Shown here piece after piece: positions 1 through 6,806 of a stretch of 19,100 nucleotides of DNA. The stretch is taken from positions 1 to 19,100 of the forward strand of contig JAHIVS010000231.1 of NCBI GenBank assembly GCA_018816605.1, written 5' to 3'. How positions within the stretch are numbered: the stretch's first letter is position 1; each line of letters opens with the position of its first letter. Both the position numbers and the translations under genes were made by a program. The DNA is from Pseudomonadota bacterium (lineage in GTDB: Bacteria; Desulfobacterota; Desulfobacteria; Desulfobacterales; Desulfobacteraceae). The notes below the pieces were generated by a model that saw only the letters and a program-made list of their open reading frames with translations, did no database searches and was not told where the DNA came from.

Positions 1-723
1 ATCCTTGTGAAAAAAAGTGTATTCACAAAAAAGGATGCGGAAATTTATCCTGGCATGGAACCGGGAGCGCATGTAAATATTATTTTTTCCGACACCGGGG
101 CCGGCATTCCACCGGAGATTATGGACAGAATTTTTGATCCTTATTTTACGACCAAGCCCGTTGGCAAAGGGTCGGGCATGGGGCTGGCAGTTGTGGCGGG
201 AATCCTGAAAGCCCATAAAGGCGGTATTCAGGTAGACAGCGAACCCGGAAAGGGAAGCCGATTTTCCATCTTTCTGCCCGCAACAAGCCTTTCTCCTTTG
301 CCCAAAGTTCATGAATCCGAGCAGCTGGCATCCGGGACCGAATCCATCCTTCTGGTGGATGATGACCCGGCCATAACAAGGATAATTGAAAAAATCCTCC
401 AGCAATTGGGATACAAGAGTTTAATCTTTAACGACCCGCTGGAGGCCCTGGAGACAATCCGGTCAGATCCGGATTCTTTTGATCTTGTTATAACCGACAT
501 GGTCATGCCCCAGATGACGGGTGGCGATCTGGCCAGGCAGATCAGAGCCATCCGGAAGGCACTCCCAATTATAATCTGCACAGGTCACAATGATCTCATT
601 GATGATCAACTGGCCCGGAAAACCGGTATTGCCGGTTTGATACTCAAACCCTTTGTCATACAGGAAATTTCAAGCACCATCCGGAAGGCCCTGGATGAAA
701 ATAAAACGACTTTACCCCATTAG
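1..723 (+). CDS. Hybrid sensor histidine kinase, C-terminal part (ATPase + receiver), truncated at window edge
   Basis: This is the 3' part of a hybrid kinase; the reading frame is open to the first base of the window, so the GTG at 7 is probably an internal valine codon. Counting from that GTG, residues 29-35 hold the G1 box (DTGAGIP), 42-49 the F box (IFDPYFTT) and 53-61 the G2 box (GKGSGMGLA) of a HATPase_c domain. After a short linker, residues 112-230 form a receiver domain with the acidic pair at 118-120, phospho-acceptor D164 (ITDMVMP), T192 and K214. The DHp/phospho-histidine region, the N box and any sensor domain lie outside the window. A C-terminal receiver suggests a phosphorelay or self-regulating kinase. 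The domain assignment is secure; the signal is unknown. A short inverted repeat (ACCCC/GGGGT, 714-729) overlaps the stop but has no U-tract. Confidence 0.9.
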   Translation: MLVKKSVFTKKDAEIYPGMEPGAHVNIIFSDTGAGIPPEIMDRIFDPYFTTKPVGKGSGMGLAVVAGILKAHKGGIQVDSEPGKGSRFSIFLPATSLSPLPKVHESEQLASGTESILLVDDDPAITRIIEKILQQLGYKSLIFNDPLEALETIRSDPDSFDLVITDMVMPQMTGGDLARQIRAIRKALPIIICTGHNDLIDDQLARKTGIAGLILKPFVIQEISSTIRKALDENKTTLPH

Positions 724-820
724 CGGGGTGGTTACGGTTCTTTGGCCTGACGTTTAAGTTTTTATCAAAAAAACCGATGGGTATTGGAAATACGGGTTTT
801 ATGAAAAGGAGGGGTAGACC

Positions 821-1354
821 ATGGTTTCCATTCAAACAAGGGTATCGGTTTTATCGGGTATTCAGAAACGGTTTTTTCAGACAGCCGGTCGGGCTGTGAA
901 CAAACAAAACAATGGGGCAGCTTCTGCTAACCCTGAACCGTTTGAGTTCAGATTCCACACCGGAAGGGAAACCAGACAAACGCTCAGTGACCAGAACGCA
1001 ATCCTCCATTTTAATCAGTTAAGCGACCAGGATAAAGCCGGATTGTTTTATAAGGACACCCCGATTTCCCAACTGAGTTCCGATGAAGCCACTTCGCTTA
1101 TCCAGGATGACGGGTATTTTGGAATTGATAAGACATCCCAGCGGATTATTGATTTTGTCATAAAGGGGGCCGGAAAGGATATGGATCGGTTACGGGCAGG
1201 AAGACAAGGTGTCCTTCAAGGGTTTGCCGAGGCTGAAAAAGCATGGGGAGGTGCGCTTCCGGATATTTGTTGTAAAACCATTGCCAAAACCATAAAGCAA
1301 CTGGACGATAGACTAGCAGCGCTTGGCGGGAATGCACGGGGAATCATGGCTTGA
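821..1354 (+). CDS. Conserved protein of unknown function, 177 aa
   Basis: The ATG at 821 follows a strong ribosome-binding site (AAAAGGAGGGG, about 805-815), so the start is well supported. The protein is soluble, with no signal peptide or membrane segment. The N-terminal third is low in order-promoting residues and looks flexible. The C-terminal half (residues 95-175) has a compact signature: GYFGIDKTSQRI, then GAGKDMDRLRAGRQG, then GFAEAEKAWGGALPDI, followed by a helical tail. I have seen this pattern in uncharacterised proteins of Proteobacteria, some loosely labelled hydrogenase-4 component G or DUF5610; that attribution is from memory and tentative. It is separated from the upstream kinase by about 100 bp and from the downstream repressor by about 90 bp, so it may be its own transcription unit. 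No function is assigned. Confidence 0.75.
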   Translation: MVSIQTRVSVLSGIQKRFFQTAGRAVNKQNNGAASANPEPFEFRFHTGRETRQTLSDQNAILHFNQLSDQDKAGLFYKDTPISQLSSDEATSLIQDDGYFGIDKTSQRIIDFVIKGAGKDMDRLRAGRQGVLQGFAEAEKAWGGALPDICCKTIAKTIKQLDDRLAALGGNARGIMA

Positions 1355-1361
1355 TCGGGAG

Positions 1362-1389
1362 GTTTAAAAAAGTGTTGCATTTTTTAAAC
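1362..1389. promoter_or_regulatory. Perfect 10-bp inverted repeat upstream of the S24 repressor gene
   Basis: GTTTAAAAAA (1362-1371) and TTTTTTAAAC (1380-1389) are perfectly complementary around the 8-base spacer GTGTTGCA. It lies 55 bp before the start of the CI/LexA-like gene, where such regulators often carry their own operator. A second small dyad, AACTT-T-AAGTT (1419-1429), lies nearer the start. Alternatively the repeat could be a weak terminator for the preceding gene (the right arm ends in a T6 stretch). An operator role is inference. Confidence 0.4.
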
Positions 1390-1444
1390 AGACGTGCCAG
1401 GTATAGTCATCATTGTTAAACTTTAAGTTCAAGGGGTGACACAG

Positions 1445-2098
1445 ATGCAGGAAAACAAAATTGACATCTTGCTCAAAAGGATTACGGACGCTACCGGAAT
1501 CAGTTCCCAGGCAGAACTTGCAAAGGAGCTGGGGATCAACCGGTCCGGCATTACCCACGCCAGGAATAAAAACAGCATCCCGGAAAAATGGATTATCAAG
1601 TTGTACAGACGGTTCAAGTTCAATCCCGAGTGGATGGAAACAGGTGCCGGACCCATTTTTCTGAACACGGACCCCGTAAAAGACATTGATTTTAAACAAA
1701 TACCCAAGGTGGCAGCACGTCTGTCCGCAGGTACGGGTTCCTTTGAGTGCGGTGAGGAAATCTCCCAATATCTGTCTTTCCAGTCGTCCTGGCTTTCCAG
1801 AAAAGGGTCTGCCGCCAGCATGGTGGCCATGGAAGTTTTTGGAAACAGTATGGAGCCTGTGATACGGGAGGGAGATACCGTTCTCATCGACCAGTCCCAG
1901 AAAGATATAATGGCAGGGGCTATCTACGCCGTGGGGGTTGAGGATACCATTCTGGTCAAGCGTCTGGAAAAACATCCGGACAAACTGGTTCTCTCCAGCG
2001 ATAACAAGGATTTTGCTCCCATCTACCTGGAAGCGGATCTCTTGTCAAAAGTGAGGATACTGGGAAGGGTGATCTGGAGCTGTCGGGAATACCGATAG
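1445..2098 (+). CDS. CI/LexA-like transcriptional repressor with S24 self-cleavage domain, 217 aa
   Basis: ATG 1445 is preferred because AAGGGGTG (1431-1438) sits at the right distance; the GTG at 1436 would overlap that ribosome-binding site. Residues 1-65 form a helix-turn-helix domain of the phage CI repressor type (SSQAELAKELGINRSGITHARNK and a trailing IPEKWIIKLYRRF helix). Residues 85-215 form a LexA/UmuD-like S24 peptidase domain. A probable Ala-Gly cleavage site is A95-G96 (RLSAGTGSF), the nucleophile is S135 (GNSMEP) and the general base is K172 (ILVKRLE). The family represses genes until inactivated, classically by RecA-stimulated autoproteolysis, but many chromosomal members respond to other cues. 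No phage genes surround it, so it is probably a resident regulator. Its target may be itself through the upstream inverted repeat. An intrinsic terminator overlaps its stop codon. Confidence 0.9.
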   Translation: MQENKIDILLKRITDATGISSQAELAKELGINRSGITHARNKNSIPEKWIIKLYRRFKFNPEWMETGAGPIFLNTDPVKDIDFKQIPKVAARLSAGTGSFECGEEISQYLSFQSSWLSRKGSAASMVAMEVFGNSMEPVIREGDTVLIDQSQKDIMAGAIYAVGVEDTILVKRLEKHPDKLVLSSDNKDFAPIYLEADLLSKVRILGRVIWSCREYR

Positions 2099-2106
2099 TT
2101 TTTTTT
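2080..2106 (+). terminator. Intrinsic terminator at the end of the S24 repressor gene
   Basis: A 7-bp stem (CTGTCGG 2080-2086 with CCGATAG 2092-2098, one G-U pair) closes a GAATA loop and is followed directly by eight T residues (2099-2106). The stem includes the stop codon. This is the best-formed intrinsic terminator in the window. Confidence 0.75.
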
Positions 2107-2166
2107 GCCGGTTATGTTTAGTTTTTTCAACTACAGATGAATTTTATAATCAATAAGGGGGATGAA

Positions 2167-2490
2167 ATGCAACTGACCAAAGAAAACATATACACGAGGG
2201 GTGTCATTGGGGTCGCCGGGTCTTTATGGGTCCTGGGGCTGCTGGTTGCCGGAAGCGAAAGCCTTTACATGCCCTGGCTGAATACAGCCGGAGCCGTTGT
2301 TTTTTTGGGGGCAAGTCTCTGGCTTGGCAGGATATTGCCAAGGCTTGGGGAAACCGTTGCCATCTCGCCGTCTCCAGCAGCTTCCAGGAAAAAAGTTCGG
2401 ATAAGCGCCACTGAAAAAAAGGATGATCCGGGAGTGAATACCCGATATGCCGGGACGTATTGTTTGAATGCCGAATATCGCCTGAATTAA
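2167..2490 (+). CDS. Small two-helix inner-membrane protein of unknown function, 107 aa
   Basis: The ATG at 2167 is preceded by AAGGGGG (2155-2161) at proper spacing; the in-frame ATG at 2137 has no ribosome-binding site. Two hydrophobic segments are evident: residues about 12-30 (GVIGVAGSLWVLGLLVAG) and 36-57 (PWLNTAGAVVFLGASLWLGRIL), joined by a very short turn, so both ends are expected on the same side. The C-terminal 50 residues are polar, with a basic patch (SRKKVR) and an acidic-basic stretch (EKKDD), consistent with a cytoplasmic tail. It follows the repressor gene after an intrinsic terminator and precedes a hairpin and the sigma-54 control region, so it is probably a separate transcript. 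No family is recognised. Confidence 0.65.
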   Translation: MQLTKENIYTRGVIGVAGSLWVLGLLVAGSESLYMPWLNTAGAVVFLGASLWLGRILPRLGETVAISPSPAASRKKVRISATEKKDDPGVNTRYAGTYCLNAEYRLN

Positions 2491-2500
2491 GATTCATAAA

Positions 2501-2526
2501 TCCCGTTCAATGGGAGTTGATCGGGA
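2501..2526 (+). terminator. Terminator-like hairpin after the small membrane protein gene
   Basis: TCCCG-T-TCAA (2501-2510) pairs with TTGA-T-CGGGA (2517-2526) with one T-T mismatch and a TGGGAG loop. No immediate T-tract follows (the next run of T is about 12 bases on), so termination efficiency is uncertain. Confidence 0.4.
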
Positions 2527-2534
2527 GAGTTTAG

Positions 2535-2582
2535 AAAATTTTCAATTATTCGAAGAAATTCTAAAAATAAGTTGAAAATTTT
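2535..2582. promoter_or_regulatory. 11-bp perfect inverted repeat, candidate upstream activator site
   Basis: AAAATTTTCAA (2535-2545) and TTGAAAATTTT (2572-2582) form a perfect inverted repeat separated by 26 bases. Arm centres are about 94 and 131 bp upstream of the -24 element at 2671. This is the usual range for enhancer sites of NtrC-family activators. The DNA is AT-rich, so part of the symmetry could be by chance; binding is inferred from position only. Confidence 0.35.
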
Positions 2583-2647
2583 GTAATTCTTTTGATGTTT
2601 TCCCTTTTAATTCTTTCTGAAATTATAATAAACACTTGTTTTTACAA

Positions 2648-2661
2648 TGAATAAGTATTCA
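2648..2661. promoter_or_regulatory. Palindrome flanked by TTTACAAT direct repeats next to the sigma-54 promoter
   Basis: TGAATA-AG-TATTCA is a 6+2+6 palindrome ending 10 bp before the -24 element. TTTACAAT occurs as direct copies at 2641-2648 and 2663-2670, 22 bp apart (two helical turns), bracketing it. This is a plausible site for an accessory protein or a proximal activator or repressor. Confidence 0.35.
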
Positions 2662-2670
2662 GTTTACAAT

Positions 2671-2687
2671 TGGCATCAAATCTGCTA
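2671..2687 (+). promoter_or_regulatory. Sigma-54 (RpoN) promoter of the met/hdr operon
   Basis: TGGCATCAAATCTGCTA matches the sigma-54 consensus TGGCACG-N4-TTGCWA. The invariant GG (2672-2673) and GC (2684-2685) are separated by exactly 10 bases, and the flanks TGGCA and TGCTA are kept. The expected transcription start is near 2697, giving a leader of about 100 nt before the ATG at 2801. An NtrC-family activator is encoded at 15351-16748. Confidence 0.75.
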
Positions 2688-2690
2688 CAA

Positions 2691-2786
2691 GGAAACCGCG
2701 TTTTGTTTGTTTTGTTTATGGATGAGTGTGCAGTTGATGCTGTAACAGGCTGTTCTTTTTTAAACAGGACAGCACTAAAACAATAA
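2691..2786 (+). pseudogene. Possible FmdE-like gene relic (or leader ORF) in the operon leader
   Basis: A frame open from 2655 to the TAA at 2784-2786 reads GNRVLFVLFM then DECAVDAV then TGCSFLNRTALKQ. This strongly recalls the core of the FmdE/FwdE family (a CxxDA motif, a few residues, then TGCS..xRTLK), including the hydrophobic strand before the first Cys, which here lies upstream of the only ATG (2718). Three residues between CAVDAV and TGC appear missing. Nothing FmdE-like precedes or follows, so it looks like a fragment. Alternatively, the 22-codon ORF from ATG 2718 could be translated as a leader peptide, since its stop overlaps the AAGGGG ribosome-binding site (2785-2790) of the next gene; no ribosome-binding site of its own is evident. 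The family comparison is from memory. Confidence 0.35.
2749..2773 (+). promoter_or_regulatory. Hairpin in the 5' leader of the met/hdr operon
   Basis: GCTGTTC (2749-2755) pairs with GGACAGC (2767-2773), seven pairs including one G-U, over an 11-base loop that contains TTTTTT. It ends 11 bases before the ribosome-binding site of the first gene. It could modulate translation or mRNA stability; no known riboswitch class was recognised. Confidence 0.35.
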
Positions 2787-2800
2787 GGGGAATTTTAAGA

Positions 2801-3673
2801 ATGAGTTTTCAAGCCAAGCTTTCCTCAGGGGAATTTGCAGTACTCGCAGAGATGAATACCCCCAAGGGGATTGATATATCTGATCTAATCACCAATGTAA
2901 GATATTTGAAGTCGCGAATTGATGCAATCGTCATTCCGGATATGGACAATGGCGTTATGCACATGAGTGCACTGGCAGGCGGGGCGCTTATGCGTCAGCA
3001 GGGCATTGAGCCCCTGATCCATATATATGGCCGGGATCGCAACCGGATGGCGCTCCAGGGTGACCTTCTGGCTGCCCATGTTCTGGGGATTCATAACCTT
3101 TTGGTGGTCCAGGGTGAAGATATGGCAAATGGTGACCATCAGGATGCCTTTCCCGTGAATGATCTGGACGAGATGTCTCTGCTCCGGATGGTCGGATCCC
3201 TGACCCGCGGGTCGGATATGGCCGGATTTGAGCTCAAGGGAGCCCCTGAGTTTACCGTTGGATGCGCCATCGCCCCCATTGCCGATGCGGCCCAGCTTAA
3301 ACAGGAAGTGGAAGCTGCAAAGAAAAAAATCGATGGCGGTGCCCAGTATCTTTTGCTGCCGCCGGTATTTGATTCCCTCTTTTATACACAGATGATCGAG
3401 GCCTTTAAAGCTTTGAAGGTTCCGGTGATTGCCTCTGTCTTTCTTCTGAAAAATGTGGGCATGGCCCGCTACATTTCCATCAATGACCCCAATTCCCGGC
3501 TTTCCGAAGACACCATTCGCCGCATTCGAAAAGCAAAAGACCGCGAAAACGAATGTATCAGTATTGCAGGAGAGATGATTCGTTCTCTCAAAAAAGTATC
3601 CCAGGGAATAAAGATATCCGCCCTTGGCTGGGAAGACCGGTTGCCGGCCATTCTGGACAATGCAGGTCTTTAG
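2801..3673 (+). CDS. MetF-like methylenetetrahydrofolate reductase family protein, divergent paralogue, 290 aa
   Basis: The start at 2801 follows AAGGGG (2785-2790). The protein is a complete single TIM-barrel domain of the MTHFR family: the first strand carries the general-acid glutamate E17 (LAEMNTPKG), then RDRNR (78-82), and the D120-equivalent D107 (VVQGED). KNVGMARY (217-224) and the C-terminal GWEDRLP match its paralogue at 7933-8856. At the position of E. coli MetF Q183, which contacts the pterin, this protein has LLPPVF (P187-P188) instead of QTQCIF. The canonical family reduces 5,10-methylene-THF to 5-methyl-THF with FAD. Here the altered pocket suggests a different pterin, a partner-binding role, or lost catalysis. 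It is the first gene of the operon behind a sigma-54 promoter. Family membership is confident; catalytic role is not. Confidence 0.85.
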   Translation: MSFQAKLSSGEFAVLAEMNTPKGIDISDLITNVRYLKSRIDAIVIPDMDNGVMHMSALAGGALMRQQGIEPLIHIYGRDRNRMALQGDLLAAHVLGIHNLLVVQGEDMANGDHQDAFPVNDLDEMSLLRMVGSLTRGSDMAGFELKGAPEFTVGCAIAPIADAAQLKQEVEAAKKKIDGGAQYLLLPPVFDSLFYTQMIEAFKALKVPVIASVFLLKNVGMARYISINDPNSRLSEDTIRRIRKAKDRENECISIAGEMIRSLKKVSQGIKISALGWEDRLPAILDNAGL

Positions 3674-3706
3674 GAAGCGCAATTAACCAACTTTCCGTTT
3701 CGTATT

Positions 3707-3722
3707 TGTATGACATCATACA
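3707..3722. promoter_or_regulatory. 16-bp palindrome between the first metF-like gene and hdrA
   Basis: TGTATGA-CA-TCATACA has perfect 7-bp arms around a 2-bp centre, so it cannot fold as a normal RNA hairpin and looks like a DNA-binding dyad. It sits in an 85-bp gap 37 bp before the hdrA ATG. No clear promoter hexamers or -24/-12 element were found beside it. Confidence 0.35.
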
Positions 3723-3758
3723 GATGACGGATATCCATAATTAAATTATAGGTTACAC

Positions 3759-6700
3759 ATGCAAATAAATAAAAAAGACGATAAGCAGTCAGGCCAAGAT
3801 CGTGTGCTTGTTATCGGCGGCGGTGTGGGCGGGATCCGGGCGGCTCTGGATCTGGCCGAATCCCGGCGCGACGTACTGCTCATAGATCAATCCTATAGCA
3901 TTGGCGGTCTGATGACCCAGCTGGACCGTACCTTTCCCACCAATAATTGTGATTTGTGCACCATTTCTCCCTTTCTGTCAGCCAGCGGCCGGGAGCGGTA
4001 TCTGGAAATAAGCCCCATGACCCGGGTTGAAAAACTGGAAGGGGAAGCGGGAAATTTTACGGCAACCCTGGTCACAGAACCCCGTTTTATTGATATTGAT
4101 AAATGTACGGGGTGCGGAGACTGTGCCCAGAAATTTCCAAAAGCCGTCCGGTTTACCCCGGGCCTTGATCCAAGGGCGCCAACCTGTATGCGGTATCCCC
4201 AGGCAACACCCTATGCTTTTTCCATTGACATGGAAAAGGTGGAAGATATCACCCAGATTCAAAAAGTGTGCAAGGCCGATGCGATTTTATCCCATGACCA
4301 GGCCAGACAGACCCGGGTCAAGGTGGGGTCTGTAATTTTGAGTGTGGGAGCAGCGCTTTTTGACCCGTCTGTTCTGGACAATTACGGCAGCGGAAAATGT
4401 CAAAATGTCGTGACCGGTCTGGAGTATGAACGGATCATGTCCGCTTCCGGTCCCTTCCAGGGAAATCTTGTCCGGGTGTCGGACATGAAGCGGCCTAAAA
4501 AAGTTGCCTGGATTCAATGTGTCGGCTCCAGGGGCATCAACAAGGCAGATGTGCCCTATTGTTCCGGTGTCTGCTGTATGTATGCCCTGAAAGAGGCCAT
4601 GGTCACGAAAGAGCGGTTTCAAGAAGATATCGAGACCACTATTTTCTACATGGACATGCGGACCTATGGAAAAGATTATGAGCGATATTTTAACCGGGCC
4701 AAGGACGAATACAATGTCAGAATGATCCGGTCCCGTCCCCATTCCATTGTTGAAAATGCTGCCACCAAAGATCTTTCCATTACCTATGCCCTGGAAGAAG
4801 AAGCCGTTCAGAAGACCGAAGAGTTTGATATGGTGGTTTTGTCCACCGGATTCAGGGTTGGAGATACCACCATTGACCTGGCAAAAAAACTGGGAATTGA
4901 TCTAAACGAACACAATTTTGCCAAAACCGATCATTTTAATTCGGTGAAAACCTCCAAGCCCGGTGTCTATGTCTGCGGTGTTTATGAAAGCCCCAAGGAT
5001 ATTCCGGAAACCATGGTACAGGCCAGTGCGGCAGCATCCATGGCCTCAGCCGATCTGCCCGTGATGCTGGCCCATGAGCAAATGGAAGATTTATTCCCAA
5101 TGGAACGGGATGTATCGGGGCAAGCACCAAAAATTGGGGTTTTTGTCTGCGACTGTGGAATTGATATCGGCGGCGTGGTGAATGTGGGCAAGGTTATTGA
5201 TTATGCACTGACAAATCCGGATGTGGCCGTTGCCAAAGCGGTCGGGCACGGGTGTTCCGCCGAATCCATGGCCAAAATCGAAGCCATGATTCTCGAGCAC
5301 AAGCTCAACCGGGTGGTCATTGGGGGATGTTCCCCCAGAACCCATGAAAGCAAATTCCAGGATCTTCTGAAACGGGTGGGACTGAACCGGTATCTTGTGG
5401 AAATTGTCAACCTGCGGGATCAGAACACCTGGGCCCACAGGGGACACCCCCAAGAAGCCCAGGAAAAAGCCTATAAGCTGCTTCAGATCGGCATCAGCGG
5501 TGTCCGGAAAAGCCGTCCCCTCATGGACAATACCCTGCCCATGAGTCAGAATGCGCTGGTGGTCGGCGGCGGGATTACCGGAATGAGTGCTGCCCTGAAA
5601 CTGGCAGACCAGGGCATCCGGACCTACCTGATTGAACGGGCACCCGCCCTTGGGGGCCTTGCCCGATCCATCCGTAAAACCATCGAAGGAGAGGACGTGA
5701 CGGCCTTTGTGGCCGGCCTGGTTGAACGCGTTACCGCCCATGAAAACATCCATGTCATGACCCGGTCCATTATTGTGGATCACAGCGGGATGCCGGGGTT
5801 GTTTAAAACCGGTATTCATACAGGGTTGCGCATGAATTATATGCAGATCGACCATGGGGTAACGGTTCTGGCAACAGGCGCCCTTGCCAACCGGCCCAGT
5901 GAATACGGGCTGGGAACGTTTGAAAAGGTGGTCACCCAGCTGGAACTGGATTCCCTGCTGGAAGACGAAGTTGAAAAAATTGCTGCCATGGAACAGGTGG
6001 TCATGATTCAGTGTGTGGGTTCCAGGGAGGAAAGCAATCCCAATTGCTCCCGCATCTGCTGCCAGGCGGCCATGAAAAATGCCCTGCGGATCAAGCAGAT
6101 AAATCCTGGAGCAGAAGTGTTTGTTCTGTACCGGGATATCCGCACCTATGGGTTCCAGGAAGATTATTACCGGGAAGCCAGGAATATCGGGGTTAAATTC
6201 ATCCGGTATTCATTGAAAACAAAACCCATTGTCCGGCAGGAAGACGGCAAGCTTTATGTGTGCGTCCATGACTTTATTTTGGGTCAGAAGATTGATATAG
6301 AGGCAGATTGTGTGGCCTTGAGCACCGGGCTTATTGCCGATGATGAAACCACTGAAGACCTTGCCATGATTTTTCATCTGCCCAGAACCCAGGACCATTA
6401 TTTTCTGGAGGACCATGTGAAATTGCGGCCCGTTGATATGGCGGTCAGGGGAATCTTTATTGCCGGCACCACCCATTCGCCCAAGACCATTCGGGAAAGC
6501 GTTACCCAGGCTCTGGCTGTGGCAGGCCGGGCCCAGACCCTTTTGTCTAAAAAGGAAATCAACCTGGGGGCCGCCATTGCCAAGGTGGACAAAAACAAAT
6601 GTGCCTCCTGCCTGGTCTGTGTGCGGGCATGCCCCTTTGACATTCCCTTTATCAATGCAGACGGGTATTCACAGATAGATCCTGATAAATGTCAGGGATG

Positions 6701-6806
6701 CGGCGTATGTGCAGCTGACTGTCCGGCAAAGGCCATTCAGCTTTTGGCCTATGAGGATGATCAGATCCTGGCAAAATTAGATGGCTTATTTGAGAGGGTG
6801 AACTAA
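3759..6806 (+). CDS. hdrA: Double-length HdrA-like flavoprotein (FAD unit + complete HdrA), 1015 aa
   Basis: HdrA proteins are FAD/iron-sulfur electron-transfer (often bifurcating) subunits. This one is about 350 aa longer than the usual 650 aa. Residues 15-440 form a first FAD unit: GGGVGG (20-25), a CDLC pair (64-67), an inserted ferredoxin region and IQCVGSR...CSGVCCMYA (252-275). Residues 458-590 are the HdrA N-terminal cluster domain (C464, C466, C499, C524). Residues 598-930 are a second FAD unit (GGGITG at 603-608; IQCVGSR...CSRICC at 750-768) with no ferredoxin insert. Residues 943-997 hold two complete C-terminal 4Fe-4S motifs (C948/951/954/958 and C978/981/984/988). The insert in unit 1 is degenerate: C116/C119/C122 lack the fourth Cys (F126), leaving only C143 and C171 nearby. 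The stop overlaps the mvhD start by one base. It likely feeds electrons between MvhD and MetVF; no HdrB or HdrC is present here. Confidence 0.92.
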   Translation: MQINKKDDKQSGQDRVLVIGGGVGGIRAALDLAESRRDVLLIDQSYSIGGLMTQLDRTFPTNNCDLCTISPFLSASGRERYLEISPMTRVEKLEGEAGNFTATLVTEPRFIDIDKCTGCGDCAQKFPKAVRFTPGLDPRAPTCMRYPQATPYAFSIDMEKVEDITQIQKVCKADAILSHDQARQTRVKVGSVILSVGAALFDPSVLDNYGSGKCQNVVTGLEYERIMSASGPFQGNLVRVSDMKRPKKVAWIQCVGSRGINKADVPYCSGVCCMYALKEAMVTKERFQEDIETTIFYMDMRTYGKDYERYFNRAKDEYNVRMIRSRPHSIVENAATKDLSITYALEEEAVQKTEEFDMVVLSTGFRVGDTTIDLAKKLGIDLNEHNFAKTDHFNSVKTSKPGVYVCGVYESPKDIPETMVQASAAASMASADLPVMLAHEQMEDLFPMERDVSGQAPKIGVFVCDCGIDIGGVVNVGKVIDYALTNPDVAVAKAVGHGCSAESMAKIEAMILEHKLNRVVIGGCSPRTHESKFQDLLKRVGLNRYLVEIVNLRDQNTWAHRGHPQEAQEKAYKLLQIGISGVRKSRPLMDNTLPMSQNALVVGGGITGMSAALKLADQGIRTYLIERAPALGGLARSIRKTIEGEDVTAFVAGLVERVTAHENIHVMTRSIIVDHSGMPGLFKTGIHTGLRMNYMQIDHGVTVLATGALANRPSEYGLGTFEKVVTQLELDSLLEDEVEKIAAMEQVVMIQCVGSREESNPNCSRICCQAAMKNALRIKQINPGAEVFVLYRDIRTYGFQEDYYREARNIGVKFIRYSLKTKPIVRQEDGKLYVCVHDFILGQKIDIEADCVALSTGLIADDETTEDLAMIFHLPRTQDHYFLEDHVKLRPVDMAVRGIFIAGTTHSPKTIRESVTQALAVAGRAQTLLSKKEINLGAAIAKVDKNKCASCLVCVRACPFDIPFINADGYSQIDPDKCQGCGVCAADCPAKAIQLLAYEDDQILAKLDGLFERVN

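Noticed and set aside
7..723. A complete gene starting at the GTG at position 7
   Set aside because: The frame is open to the window edge and the protein would begin in the middle of an ATPase domain without its N box or phospho-histidine helix.
1..2490. Prophage or genomic island, suggested by the CI-like repressor
   Set aside because: No integrase, attachment repeats, structural or lysis genes, or tRNA are present; the neighbours are ordinary chromosomal types.
2648..2786. Classical amino-acid attenuation by a leader peptide
   Set aside because: The short ORF has no run of one amino acid's codons, no ribosome-binding site and no antiterminator/terminator pair with a T-tract.
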